A stretch of 37,682 nucleotides of DNA from Clostridiales bacterium (GCA_021203685.1 JAJQAS010000023.1:1-37682), one strand, 5' to 3'. Positions 1 through 7,754 are shown, counted from the first letter of the stretch. Notes: generated by a model from the sequence alone, not told the origin. Numbers and translations: made by a program.

Positions 1-1
1 G

Positions 2-322
2 GTCTACACCAACATCAGCCAGAAGGGCGCCATGCTGGCTTCCGGTCTCCGGCAGCTGGCGGAGGCCAAAGGTCTCCCCATGCAGGTCAACCAGGTCTCT
101 TCTCTGCTGACGGTCTTCTTCACCGATGAACCTGTCACCGGCTACGCCGGGGCCTGCGCCAGCGACTTGGACCGCTTCGCCCGGTACTACCGGGGGATGC
201 TGGCGGGCGGCGTGTACGCGGCCCCCTCCCAGTTCGAGGCCATGTTCCTCTCCAACGCTCACACCGCCGACGACATCGTCCGTACGCTGAACACGGCGGA
301 ACGGGTGTTCGGCTCTCTGTAA
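2..322 (+). CDS. hemL: Glutamate-1-semialdehyde 2,1-aminomutase, C-terminal part
   Basis: The reading frame is open from the window edge, so only about the last 106 residues are present. The enzyme converts glutamate-1-semialdehyde to 5-aminolevulinate in tetrapyrrole synthesis, using PLP. The tail shows the family's closing pattern: GVYAAPSQFEAMFLSNAHT, followed by a short helix of the type DDIVRTLNTAERVF. The PLP-binding lysine lies upstream of the window. A hairpin terminator follows 19 bases after the stop. The assignment rests on recognition of this conserved C-terminus; another class III aminotransferase is possible but less likely. Confidence 0.88.
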   Translation, partial: VYTNISQKGAMLASGLRQLAEAKGLPMQVNQVSSLLTVFFTDEPVTGYAGACASDLDRFARYYRGMLAGGVYAAPSQFEAMFLSNAHTADDIVRTLNTAERVFGSL

Positions 323-340
323 AACAGCAAATGCGCAATG

Positions 341-384
341 AAAACCACGCGGGGCGGAGATTTTTCCGCTGCCCGCGTGGTTTT
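341..384. terminator. Bidirectional hairpin terminator
   Basis: Arms at 341-353 (AAAACCACGCGGG) and 372-384 are fully complementary, with an inner GCGG/CCGC pairing. Each strand ends in a run of T after the stem. It sits between converging hemL and the leftward dnaX-side genes and can serve both. Confidence 0.85.
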
Positions 385-417
385 GCGGTTTTGGTTCTTT
401 TTGGGAATTGCGCTCCG

Positions 418-624
418 TCACCGAAGGAGATTCAGCGCCAGGCACAGGACGAACATACACCCCAGCAACACGAAGGAGCGGTGCAGTGCAAAGTCCTCCG
501 CCGCCTTTGACTCCTCCGTCTGTTCCGTCGGATCCTTCCGGTTCATGTGAATGTGGTAGAGCCGCCAGCCCGACCACAGCAGCAGCCCGATACAGAGGAA
601 AATCAAACACCACAGCACGTTCAT
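418..624 (-). CDS. Small membrane protein, function unknown
   Basis: This 68-residue protein has two hydrophobic segments, roughly residues 3-20 and 50-67, separated by a polar, charged loop (HMNRKDPTEQTEESKAAED). It should be a two-span membrane protein with both ends on the same side. The ATG follows a GGTGA ribosome-binding site, and the gene begins 17 bases after the TauE-type permease gene, so the two are probably co-transcribed. It is the last gene before the terminator at 341-384. I do not recognise a family; small partner proteins of transporters often look like this, but that is only a guess. Confidence 0.7.
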   Translation of the reverse strand: MNVLWCLIFLCIGLLLWSGWRLYHIHMNRKDPTEQTEESKAAEDFALHRSFVLLGCMFVLCLALNLLR

Positions 625-641
625 TTACGTCACCTGTCCTT

Positions 642-1364
642 CTAAAACGGTAGGTTTTCGATCATCAGAGCGACGCCGAACAGAATCAGCGCAACCGTCA
701 CCAGCCGCCGCGCCAGCGTCTCGTCCAGCCGCTGGCTGCTTTTCATGCCCAGGAACAGCCCCACCAGCATCACCGGGTAGGGCAGCAGGGCCTGTCGCAC
801 CACCTGGGCGGTGATGATGCCCAACCAGGTATACGCCGCCAGCCGGAAGGTGCTCTCCACAATGAAGACCACGCAAATGGTCCCCTTGAACGCCCGGCTG
901 TCGCTGGTCACACGGCTGACATAAGCCGCCAGCAGCGCCCCCACGCCGTACAGCCCACACAGCAGGCCGGAGAGGACGCCGATGACAGCCAGCACCAGCC
1001 TGGATTGCTGCCGCTGTTCCCTCTGCTGCTCCCGGAGCAGCATTTCGATGCCCAGTACCGTGATGACCACGCCGAAAAGCAGCTTGATCGCCTGAGAATC
1101 CGCGTTTTTCAGCAGAAGCACCCCGGGGATATTTCCCGCCAGCACCAACAAGGCCAGCGGCCCACAGTAGTTCCACTGGACGGACTTTCGCTCAGACCAT
1201 GCCACAATGAAGTTGCTGGGATAGACCACCAGCAATTCCACCGGCGAAATGGAAACATTTGCATTGGCAAAGCTCAAAATGCCGGTGAAAACCAGCGTGT
1301 TGGCGAAACCGCACAGCCCCTTCACAAAAAAGGCGCACAGCGTCGCCGCGATCCACAGCCCCAT
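642..1364 (-). CDS. TauE/SafE-family membrane permease (sulfite exporter family)
   Basis: The 240-residue protein is hydrophobic throughout with about eight predicted membrane spans. It has the two-half layout of the TauE/SafE (formerly DUF81) family: an N-terminal half opening CAFFVKGLCGFANTLVF, and a C-terminal half starting near LSGLLCGLYGVGALLAAYV, each with a glycine-rich helix break. Members export sulfite, sulfoacetate or related organosulfur anions, but substrates cannot be read from sequence. The start ATG is preceded by GGAAGAGGAAGAGAG, 19 bases after the acylphosphatase gene. It appears to be part of the dnaX-side leftward operon. Confidence 0.85.
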   Translation of the reverse strand: MGLWIAATLCAFFVKGLCGFANTLVFTGILSFANANVSISPVELLVVYPSNFIVAWSERKSVQWNYCGPLALLVLAGNIPGVLLLKNADSQAIKLLFGVVITVLGIEMLLREQQREQRQQSRLVLAVIGVLSGLLCGLYGVGALLAAYVSRVTSDSRAFKGTICVVFIVESTFRLAAYTWLGIITAQVVRQALLPYPVMLVGLFLGMKSSQRLDETLARRLVTVALILFGVALMIENLPF

Positions 1365-1383
1365 CTCTCTTCCTCTTCCCTCG

Positions 1384-1707
1384 TCAGTAAGTGACCCGGA
1401 ACTCCCTCTCCGGCGCCGTGGAGATGTCCGTCACCTCCACCCGGTCCACCCGGGCGTAGCGCAGACGGCGAAGGGCCGCCAGCAGCGCGTCCAGGTCGGT
1501 GCGCGACCCCTGGACCTCCATCTCCACTGTGCCGTCGTCGCAGTTGCGCACCCAGCCGGTCAGACCCAGTTGGCGGGCGATGTTCGCCGTCTGCCAGCGG
1601 AAACCGACCCCCTGCACCTGGCCGTGGAACACCATCCGCCGACGCACGGCGTCAGCCGCCGGTGGGCGGGACGGCGCTTTGTTCTCCTGTCTGCGAAACC
1701 AGTCCAC
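1384..1707 (-). CDS. acyP: Acylphosphatase
   Basis: The 107-residue protein hydrolyses carboxyl-phosphate bonds such as those in acetyl phosphate or 1,3-bisphosphoglycerate. The C-terminal 85 residues contain the family signatures GQVQGVGFRW, whose arginine binds the phosphate, and GWVRNCDDGTVEMEVQG, whose asparagine positions the catalytic water. About 24 extra basic N-terminal residues precede the domain. The GTG start at 1707 has a well-spaced GGGGAG ribosome site upstream, so this extension is probably translated. It lies between ybaB and the TauE-type permease, where recR stands in many Firmicutes. Confidence 0.92.
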   Translation of the reverse strand: MDWFRRQENKAPSRPPAADAVRRRMVFHGQVQGVGFRWQTANIARQLGLTGWVRNCDDGTVEMEVQGSRTDLDALLAALRRLRYARVDRVEVTDISTAPEREFRVTY

Positions 1708-1764
1708 GGGTCGTCTCCCCTTTCTTCTTTTGGTGTCGCTCTCTTCTCCGGGGTGGGGAGTGGT

Positions 1765-2118
1765 TTACAGGCCCAGACTGCCCAGGTTCAGGCCGCCGGT
1801 GATGCGGCTCATAGTCTCGGAAGCGTCCTTGTCCGCCTGCGCCATAGCGTCGTTGACGGCGGTGAGCACCATGTCCTGCATCAGCTCCGCGTCCTCCGGG
1901 GCCAGAGCCTCCGGGTCGATGGTGATGGACTTGAGCCGGTGCTGGCCTGTGACCACCACCTTCACCGTGCCGCCGCCGGACTGGGCGGAATACTCCCGGT
2001 TCTGGAGGTTGGTTTGGTTTTTCTGCATGTCGGCGGACATCTTCTGGGCCTGCCGCAGCATATTTTTGTCCACGCCGCCCATGCCCCGCAGGTTGCGGTT
2101 GTTGTATCCTTTTGCCAT
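1765..2118 (-). CDS. ybaB: YbaB/EbfC-family nucleoid-associated protein
   Basis: The 117-residue protein belongs to the YbaB/EbfC family of small dimeric DNA-binding proteins, commonly encoded next to dnaX. Visible features are an N-terminal GGVDKNMLRQAQKMSADMQ helix, the central strand region SGGGTVKVVVTGQHRLKSI, and the IDPEAL...DAELMQDMVLTAVNDAM helix typical of the family. The ATG follows an AGAGGAG ribosome site. It is separated from dnaX by 107 bases containing a heptamer repeat array. recR, the usual third gene of this cluster, does not follow. Confidence 0.93.
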   Translation of the reverse strand: MAKGYNNRNLRGMGGVDKNMLRQAQKMSADMQKNQTNLQNREYSAQSGGGTVKVVVTGQHRLKSITIDPEALAPEDAELMQDMVLTAVNDAMAQADKDASETMSRITGGLNLGSLGL

Positions 2119-2143
2119 GGTTCAAACTCCTCTGTTCTTTAAT

Positions 2144-2171
2144 TAGCAATTAGCAATGTGCAATGTGCAAT
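2144..2171. repeat. Tandem 7-bp repeat array (TAGCAAT/GTGCAAT type)
   Basis: Four exact 7-base units lie head to tail: TAGCAAT twice, then GTGCAAT twice. The array lies between ybaB and dnaX. The same GTGCAAT-type unit recurs at 15101-15121. Confidence 0.85.
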
Positions 2172-2225
2172 TTTAGCATAAACCGACCTTTTTTCATCGC
2201 CCTGCGGCGAGAGGCACAACATTTC

Positions 2226-4181
2226 TCACTCTACCGTGACAATGTCCTTTCCTTCGCCCTGGGCGAAGGCCAGCAGTTCCGCCATGGGGTCCGCCGCAGT
2301 CGCGGACGGCTCCGGGTCGGGTTCGTCCTTTTGAGACGGCGCAGAGCCTTGCCCAGCAGACTCTGACTCTGTATGCGCAGGTTTCCGGGCCGTCTCGCGC
2401 TCTCTGGGCGGGGACAGCTGCGGCTTTGAGCCGTTTTCCTCCGGCTTTCCCACCATCAGCTGCACCTGCACCGGGCGGCGGGCTTTGGCTGCGGCAGCCT
2501 GCTCCAATTTGGCCCGGCGGTCCTCGCCGGAGAACCACTTTTTTGTCCCCTCATCAGAAACAAACAGGGTCAGCACGCCGTCGGCGTATCGCCCCGACAC
2601 CATCTGTTTGGAGATAAAGCCGAAGGCGATCGGTCCCACCGCGCTTTGCAGCGTGGGGGCCAGCTCCTGCCAGAACCGGGGGTCTCCCGTCGGCTTGTTG
2701 GTCTTTTTCCGCTGCTCCTTCCTGACCGGGGGCTGCGCCGGGCGGACAGGATGCTGCACTGTCTGGGAAACGGGCGGCGATTTGGGGAGGGGAGGTTCCT
2801 CCGGGAAAGGCAGTTCTTCCCAGGCGGGAGGCTCCTCCGGGAATGGCGGAACGTCTGCCTGTTCAGGCGGCGACGGTTCCACATCGTGGACGCTCTCAAT
2901 GGGCGAATCGGGAAGAAACGGCGGCTCCGCGCCTGCCTCCTCTTGAGAGGGAACCGGTTCGGAAGTCGGCTCCTCCTCAGGTTCATCCACCTGGGACGCC
3001 CCCTCAAAAGGGTGACTGGTCCCGCCGCTCAGCTGCCCGTTGGCCCAGGCCGCCTCAATGCGGCTGAGCCGCTCGGAAAGGCTCAGCACCGAGCCGTCCA
3101 GCCTCCGGTCGCACAGCTGGATGATGCACAGCTCTGCGTCGGTACGCCGGTTGGCGCTGGTTTTCAGCTTGGCCTGGGTGTCCTGGAGCAGAGTCAGCAT
3201 GTGCAGAAGCCGCTGGCTGGAGAGCCCCCTCGACAGAGCCTGCATGGTGGCCTCGTCGTATCCCCCGGCCATCAGGCCGGGAGCGCTGCCGCCGGTGGTC
3301 TGCCGCAGCAGCAGGTCCCGGGTCAGCCCCGCCAGCTCGGAGAGCACCGCGCCCACGTCCTTGCCGGCGGCATACAGCTCCCCCAGCTCGGTCAGGGCCT
3401 GGGCGGTCTCTCCCCGGCGGATGTGGTTCATGATGTGGGCGGTTTTGGTGTTGCCTGCCAGGCCCAGCGCGTCCAGCACGGCGTCCTTGTCCACCCGCCC
3501 TCCGGACACCGCGCACTGGTCCAGCAAGGAGAGTGCGTCCCGCAGCGCGCCGTCCGCCAGCCGGGCCAGCAGCGCGGCACCGTCCTCGGTCAGGTCGATG
3601 CCCTCCGCCTGGGCGATGTACCGCAGGCGGTTCTGGATGTCGGCGGGCTGGATGCGCTTGAAGGAAAAGCGCTGGCACCGGGATAAAATGGTGGCGGGGA
3701 CTTTGTGCAGCTCGGTGGTGGCCAGAATGAACATCAGGTGTTCCGGCGGCTCCTCCAAAATTTTCAACAGGGCGTTGAAGGCAGCCACCGACAGCATGTG
3801 CACCTCGTCGATGATATACACACGGCGGCGCACCGCTGCGGGGGCGTAGATCGCCTCGTCCCGCAGGGCGCGGACCTGATCCACGCCGTTGTTGGAGGCG
3901 GCGTCCAGCTCCACCACGTCCAGGATGGAGCCGCTGTCGATGCCCCGACAGGCGGCGCACTGGCCGCAGGGGTTCCCCCCTACCGGATGTTCACAGTTTA
4001 CCGCCTTAGCCAGCAGCTTGGCGCAGGTGGTCTTGCCGGTGCCCCGGGTACCGGTGAAGAGGTAAGCGTGGGACAGGTGGCCGGTGGTCACCTGCTTTTT
4101 CAGCGTCCGGGTGATATGGGACTGCCCCACCACGTCGTCAAACGTCTGGGGCCGCCATTTGCGGTACAGGGCCTGGTACAC
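2226..4181 (-). CDS. dnaX: DNA polymerase III subunit gamma/tau
   Basis: This is the clamp-loader ATPase of the replisome, 651 residues from the chosen start. Walker A is GTRGTGKT at about 44-51, the zinc-binding cysteines are C63, C72, C75 and C78, Walker B is VYIIDEVH with D125-E126, and the SRC arginine-finger motif is at 167-169. After the collar domain comes a proline- and glutamate-rich linker, roughly 390-490, then a C-terminal tau-like domain. A GTG at 4190 would sit directly on the GGAG ribosome site; the GTG at 4181 has 8-base spacing and gives the family's usual MYQALYRKWRP start, so I use it. A candidate frameshift signal lies at Lys547-Lys548. The SRP RNA is immediately upstream. 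Confidence 0.96.
   Translation of the reverse strand: MYQALYRKWRPQTFDDVVGQSHITRTLKKQVTTGHLSHAYLFTGTRGTGKTTCAKLLAKAVNCEHPVGGNPCGQCAACRGIDSGSILDVVELDAASNNGVDQVRALRDEAIYAPAAVRRRVYIIDEVHMLSVAAFNALLKILEEPPEHLMFILATTELHKVPATILSRCQRFSFKRIQPADIQNRLRYIAQAEGIDLTEDGAALLARLADGALRDALSLLDQCAVSGGRVDKDAVLDALGLAGNTKTAHIMNHIRRGETAQALTELGELYAAGKDVGAVLSELAGLTRDLLLRQTTGGSAPGLMAGGYDEATMQALSRGLSSQRLLHMLTLLQDTQAKLKTSANRRTDAELCIIQLCDRRLDGSVLSLSERLSRIEAAWANGQLSGGTSHPFEGASQVDEPEEEPTSEPVPSQEEAGAEPPFLPDSPIESVHDVEPSPPEQADVPPFPEEPPAWEELPFPEEPPLPKSPPVSQTVQHPVRPAQPPVRKEQRKKTNKPTGDPRFWQELAPTLQSAVGPIAFGFISKQMVSGRYADGVLTLFVSDEGTKKWFSGEDRRAKLEQAAAAKARRPVQVQLMVGKPEENGSKPQLSPPRERETARKPAHTESESAGQGSAPSQKDEPDPEPSATAADPMAELLAFAQGEGKDIVTVE
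2514..2544 (-). other. Candidate programmed -1 frameshift signal in dnaX
   Basis: On the coding strand the heptamer A AAA AAG (2544-2538) is in the correct phase: ACA AAA AAG, encoding Thr-Lys-Lys. Seven bases later comes a GC-only hairpin with stem CCGGCG (2530-2525), loop AGGAC and stem CGCCGG (2519-2514). A GAGGGG stretch precedes the heptamer. The heptamer is the same as the one used in E. coli dnaX. The -1 frame stays open for 114 codons to a stop at 2194, so a shifted product would have a different tail rather than a shortened one. Function is inferred only. Confidence 0.45.
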
Positions 4182-4199
4182 CGTTCCCACCTCCAGTTT

Positions 4200-4382
4200 A
4201 AGCTGCTAGCTCTTAGCTGTTAGCCGTTAGTAAGGCACTACAAGGCAGCAGCATAGCGCTCAAAAAAAAACACTGTCACGCTAAAAACAAAAAAAAGAAG
4301 CTGTTAGCTGCCAGTTCTTAGCTCTTAGCTCTTAGTCACACACTTCCAAGCTAAAAGCTAATAGCCAATAGCTAATAGCTAA
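4200..4382. repeat. Heptamer repeat element, inverted arrays, between dnaX and SRP RNA
   Basis: Three arrays of degenerate 7-base units are present. Plus-oriented TAGCTNT-type units run at 4200-4234 (five units) and 4298-4339 (six units). After an 8-base gap, inverted units of TAGCTAA type run at 4348-4382 (five units). The second and third arrays can pair as a long imperfect hairpin. The first array ends in TAGTAAGGCACTACAAGG, a tail resembling those of the copies near 6277 and 34422. The block lies downstream of the SRP RNA and just upstream of the dnaX start. Confidence 0.8.
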
Positions 4383-4387
4383 TATAA

Positions 4388-4517
4388 ACACTCCGGCAGA
4401 GTTTGGAAACGGCTGTCTGCGGCACACAACAGGGTCCGCTTAAGGCTGCTCGGTTCCCCGCCTGACCTGGTTCACGGTCTGCCGTTGCGCAGGACCGTCT
4501 CTTCGCCCCGCCGGAGC
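4388..4517 (-). ncRNA. ffs: Signal recognition particle RNA, small bacterial type (4.5S-like)
   Basis: The minus strand carries the conserved apical domain of SRP RNA: ACCAGGTCAGG, a CGG-GGAA-CCG capped helix and GAGCAGCC. The ends pair as GCTCCGGC (4517-4510) with GCCGGAGT (4397-4390). At about 130 nt it is close to the short 4.5S form and lacks room for the Alu domain of the Bacillus form. With Ffh it targets membrane proteins to the translocon. Position upstream of dnaX is the classic Firmicutes arrangement. A near-consensus promoter lies directly upstream. Exact ends are estimated from the closing stem. Confidence 0.93.
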
Positions 4518-4525
4518 TACCGCGT

Positions 4526-4554
4526 ATTGTACCACGGTTTGCTGTCTTTGGCAA
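4526..4554 (-). promoter_or_regulatory. Housekeeping promoter of the SRP RNA
   Basis: On the minus strand a -35 TTGCCA (4554-4549), a 17-base spacer and a -10 TACAAT (4531-4526) place transcription start near 4518, at the 5' end of the SRP RNA helix. Confidence 0.85.
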
Positions 4555-4874
4555 GAGGAAATTTTGCAGTCTGAGGATTTTTTTTCGCCGGGGCGCGGAA
4601 AGCGAGACGCTCTTGCGGCAAAAGCTTGTTCCTATATGAACAGTTTGTTAAGACTTTGTTCTCATTTCGCAAACGTTCTTCCCTTTTCCCCTTCGATATG
4701 CTAAACTTGCTGCAATTTCTTTCGCTGTCGGACGGCGCGGCGCGGCCTTGCGGAAACCATCGTTTTTCTCTGCCTGTCACCGACAAGGCCGGGATGCGTC
4801 TGCCCGAGGCGAAAGACGAAGCGGATTCATTCCCATATTTTCCGTTCTTTTTTCAAAATTCGTCCAATTCCCAG
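4555..4874. other. Gene-free stretch upstream of the Ig-domain gene
   Basis: No convincing gene is seen. Two open frames (4626-4916 plus, 4517-4786 minus) lack ribosome sites and protein-like composition. One possible plus-strand promoter is TTCCCT (4679-4684), 17 bases, TAAACT (4702-4707), with no obvious product of its own. Confidence 0.5.
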
Positions 4875-4903
4875 TGGAACTCTTTCTCACTTTGTGATAA
4901 ACT
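4875..4903 (+). promoter_or_regulatory. Candidate promoter of the Ig-domain surface protein
   Basis: TGGAAC (4875-4880), a 17-base spacer and TAAACT (4898-4903) would start transcription near 4910, about 44 bases before the ATG at 4954. The -35 is weak. Confidence 0.45.
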
Positions 4904-4953
4904 ATTCGCAAGATGAGAGAACTTCGGTTTTCCGCACTGGGAGGAAGCCCTTT

Positions 4954-6075
4954 ATGAAACAGAAAAAAATCGTGATCCCTCTGCTACTGGCCGCGCTGGC
5001 CGCCATCGCCGCCCTGGCAGCCTGGCTTTACTGGCGCAGCGACTGGAAGGCCCCCACCCTTGTAGTCGCGGAGGAATTTGAGGCCGACTATGGCGCCCCT
5101 GTCTACCTGTACCAGTTGGTGGAGCAGGCGTCAGACCGCAGCGACTACACCCTGTCCTTCTCCGGCGACGGACAGATCGACGAAGAGGAGAAGTCCATCA
5201 CCTTCCCCAAACCCGGCAGCTACTCCGTGGAGATCACCGCCTCTGATGTCCACGGCAACACCTCCACCGCCACCGTCACCGTCACCGTGGTAGACCGGGT
5301 GGAGCCGGAACTGGAGGCGGAGGATCTGACAGTCTACCTGGGGGACGAAGCTCCGGATTATCTCGACTACGTCACCGCCACGGACGAGGTAGACGGCGAC
5401 CTGACCGACGCAGTGCAGGTCAACAGCACCCAGGTGGACCTGGATACCCCTGGCCAGTACGAGGTCACGTACTCCGTGTCGGACAGCTCCGGCAACAGCG
5501 CCAGCTGCACCGCCACCGTCACTGTGACCCAGCAGCCCGCCCAGGAGATCACCCTGAGCCGGACAGAGCTGTACCTTTCCGGCAACGAGTACGAACAGCT
5601 GGAGACGGCGATCTCCCCCGCCGACTGGGAAGGAACCATTGTCTGGAGCAGCAGTGATACCTCGGTGGCCACTGTGTCCGATGGACTGGTGGTCTGGGCC
5701 GGCGAGGGGACCTGCACCATCACTGCCGCGGCGGATGACGTCTCCGCCCAGTGCCAGGTGACCTGCGCAGCGCCGGCAGTCACCTCGATTTGGCTGAGCC
5801 AGCACACGCTGGGCCTGGAGGAAGACGAGGACGCCACGCTGACCGTCACCATTTACCCCTCCAACTGGTCCGGGGAGATCACCTGGACCACCAGCAACGC
5901 CTCTGTCGCCACGGTGGATTCCAGCGGCAAGGTCACCTGGGTGCGGGCAGGCAGCTGCACCATCACCGTCACCGCCGGAGAGCAAAGCGACAGCTGCGCT
6001 GTCACCTGTGGGGCTGCATCTGCATCCACATCCATTATCGACGACCTGCTCAACGGTCTGTTTGGAGAAAATTAG
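4954..6075 (+). CDS. Membrane-anchored protein with bacterial Ig-like domains
   Basis: The 373-residue protein begins MKQKKIVIPLLLAALAAIAAL, an uncleaved signal anchor or signal peptide, so the rest should lie outside the cell. Three or four beta-sandwich modules follow. A first region at about 30-110 ends in STATVTVTVVDRVEPELE. Next is a DUF5011-like domain with DLTVYLGDEAPDYLDYV, DEVDGDLTDAV and YEVTYSVSDSSGNSAS. Two Big_2-type domains follow, with VWSSSDTSVATVSDG and WTTSNASVATVDSSGKVTW. No sortase motif or catalytic domain is seen. The ATG at 4954 follows GGGAGGAAG; an upstream in-frame start at 4894 lacks one. The stop codon TAG is the first three bases of the adjacent heptamer repeat. 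Role in adhesion or envelope structure is inference. Confidence 0.85.
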   Translation: MKQKKIVIPLLLAALAAIAALAAWLYWRSDWKAPTLVVAEEFEADYGAPVYLYQLVEQASDRSDYTLSFSGDGQIDEEEKSITFPKPGSYSVEITASDVHGNTSTATVTVTVVDRVEPELEAEDLTVYLGDEAPDYLDYVTATDEVDGDLTDAVQVNSTQVDLDTPGQYEVTYSVSDSSGNSASCTATVTVTQQPAQEITLSRTELYLSGNEYEQLETAISPADWEGTIVWSSSDTSVATVSDGLVVWAGEGTCTITAAADDVSAQCQVTCAAPAVTSIWLSQHTLGLEEDEDATLTVTIYPSNWSGEITWTTSNASVATVDSSGKVTWVRAGSCTITVTAGEQSDSCAVTCGAASASTSIIDDLLNGLFGEN

Positions 6076-6297
6076 CTATTAGCTGTCAGCTTTTCGTTTG
6101 GCTGTGCTGGGTTTTTCGCTGCTTTTATTCTTTAACAGCACCAGACAAACGGCTGCGTTGAGCGACTCATTCTTACCTTCTCGCTTACAACGTTTTACAA
6201 TGGCTATTTCGTTATTAGCTCTTAGTGTTTCCTTTTTCACTCTACGTTTTCCGCTTGCAGCGCCTGACTAACAGCTAACGGCTAAGAGCTAACAGCT
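6073..6297. repeat. Heptamer repeat element bounded by inverted arrays
   Basis: Plus-oriented units TAGCTAT, TAGCTGT and CAGCTTT lie at 6073-6093. A second short plus pair lies at 6216-6229. Four inverted units (AACAGCT, AACGGCT, AAGAGCT, AACAGCT) lie at 6270-6297. Read on the minus strand, the last array ends in TAGTCAGGCGCTGCAAGC, matching the tail type at 4228 and 34422. The element fills the gap between the Ig-domain gene and cca; I see no gene inside. Confidence 0.75.
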
Positions 6298-6316
6298 AGC
6301 ACGAAAGGGGGTCCCC

Positions 6317-7687
6317 ATGTCCATACCGCTTCCGGAAACCGTGAGCTGCATCCTCGGCCAGCTGAACGCCGCCGGGTACGAGGCATACGCTGTGGGAGGG
6401 TGCGTGCGGGACTCCCTGCTGGGCCGGACACCGGAGGACTGGGACATCTGCACCTCCGCCCTCCCCCAGGAGGTCATGGCGTGCTTTCCCCAGTGCAAGA
6501 TTCATACGGTGGGGCTGAAACACGGAACCGTCCTGCTGATGCTGGAAGGCCGGGGGTACGAGGTGACCACTTACCGGACAGACGGCCCCTCCAGCGACCA
6601 CCGCCACCCGGACGGGGTGCAGTTTGTCCGCAGCCTGGAGGAAGATTTGGCCCGAAGGGACTTCACCATCAACGCAATGGCCTATCACCCGGTTCATGGA
6701 CTGGTGGACCCTTTTAGTGGGCAGACAGACCTGGCGGCGGGGATCGTCCGCTGCGTGGGCGAGCCAAAGCGCCGGTTCCGGGAGGATGGGCTGCGCATCC
6801 TGCGGGGGCTGCGCTTTGCCAGTCGGTACGGCTTCCAAATTGAGACGGAGACGGGCGCGGCCATCCGCCAACAGGCGGAATTGCTGCAATTCATCTCCGG
6901 GGAGCGGATTTTCGCGGAATTGAAGGGATTCCTCGCCGGAGAGGGGGCGGCGCAGCTGTTGCTGGACTACCGGGAGCCTTTTGGCGCAATCATGCCGGAG
7001 CTGGTCCCCATGTTCGGCCATCCTCAGCACAACCCCCACCACTGCTATGACGTGTGGGGACACACCTGTCACGCGGTGGGTCAGGTGGCGGGGGACCCGC
7101 TGCTGGGCCTGACCATGCTGCTCCACGACGCGGGGAAACCCCGCTGCTTCACCCAGGACGAGAACGGTGTGGGGCACTTTCACGGCCACCCGGCGGAGAG
7201 TGTGAAAATCGCAGCGGACATCCTGGCCCGGTTCCACTGCGACAACCGGAGCAGGGACACCATTCTGACGCTCATCGCATGGCACGACCGGGTGCGGGTT
7301 TTTACCCGGCGGTCTGTCCGTCGGATGCTGTCCAGCCTGGGCGAGGAAAACGCCCGGCTGCTGTTCCGGGTGATGTACGCCGACGCCCGGGCGCAAAGCC
7401 CCGCTACGCTGCCCCAAAAACTGGCTGGACTGGCGGAGGGAGAGCGTATCCTGGAGGAGCTGCTGGCGGAGAAAGCCTGTTTCACCCTCAAGGACCTGGC
7501 CGTCTCAGGAAAAGACCTGTTGGCTCTGGGCTATCCCGCCGGGCCGGAGCTGGGGGCGGCGCTGAACGCCTTGCTGGAGGCGGTGGTGGAGGAACGCCTT
7601 CCCAATCAGCGGCAGGCGCTGCTGGACGCTCTCCCCGCGCTGGAGCAAAGCGGCCAGCTTCCCCCCAAATGGACCAAAAGCGAGTAA
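6317..7687 (+). CDS. cca: CCA tRNA nucleotidyltransferase with HD domain
   Basis: The 456-residue enzyme adds or repairs the 3' CCA of tRNAs. It is class II: the nucleotidyltransferase motif YAVGGCVRDSLLG is followed by the metal-binding D41-W-D43. The RRDFTINAMAY motif and the FREDGLRILRGLRFASRYGF stretch of the neck region follow. The C-terminal part has an HD phosphohydrolase domain, with GHTCHAV, LLHDAGKP and HFHGHPAES, as in many bacterial enzymes of this family. The ATG follows AAAGGGGG. A weak hairpin terminator lies 25 bases after the stop. A CCA-adding enzyme is more likely than poly(A) polymerase, because no other family member or typical extension is seen. Confidence 0.93.
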   Translation: MSIPLPETVSCILGQLNAAGYEAYAVGGCVRDSLLGRTPEDWDICTSALPQEVMACFPQCKIHTVGLKHGTVLLMLEGRGYEVTTYRTDGPSSDHRHPDGVQFVRSLEEDLARRDFTINAMAYHPVHGLVDPFSGQTDLAAGIVRCVGEPKRRFREDGLRILRGLRFASRYGFQIETETGAAIRQQAELLQFISGERIFAELKGFLAGEGAAQLLLDYREPFGAIMPELVPMFGHPQHNPHHCYDVWGHTCHAVGQVAGDPLLGLTMLLHDAGKPRCFTQDENGVGHFHGHPAESVKIAADILARFHCDNRSRDTILTLIAWHDRVRVFTRRSVRRMLSSLGEENARLLFRVMYADARAQSPATLPQKLAGLAEGERILEELLAEKACFTLKDLAVSGKDLLALGYPAGPELGAALNALLEAVVEERLPNQRQALLDALPALEQSGQLPPKWTKSE

Positions 7688-7712
7688 AACAGGCCAAATG
7701 TCGTTCTTTTAG

Positions 7713-7754
7713 AAAACTGTCCTGAATTTTAGAGAAAATAGTGGACAGTTTTTT
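7713..7754 (+). terminator. Terminator after cca
   Basis: AAAACTGTCC (7713-7722) pairs with GGACAGTTTT (7743-7752), with a nested ATTTT/AAAAT pair in the loop and further T after the stem. Confidence 0.75.

Noticed and set aside
4200..4382. CRISPR array
   Set aside because: The tandem units are 7 bp with no spacers, and no cas gene is present.
4626..4916. Possible small gene upstream of the Ig-domain protein
   Set aside because: Composition is not protein-like, no ribosome site, and the frame runs through the likely promoter.
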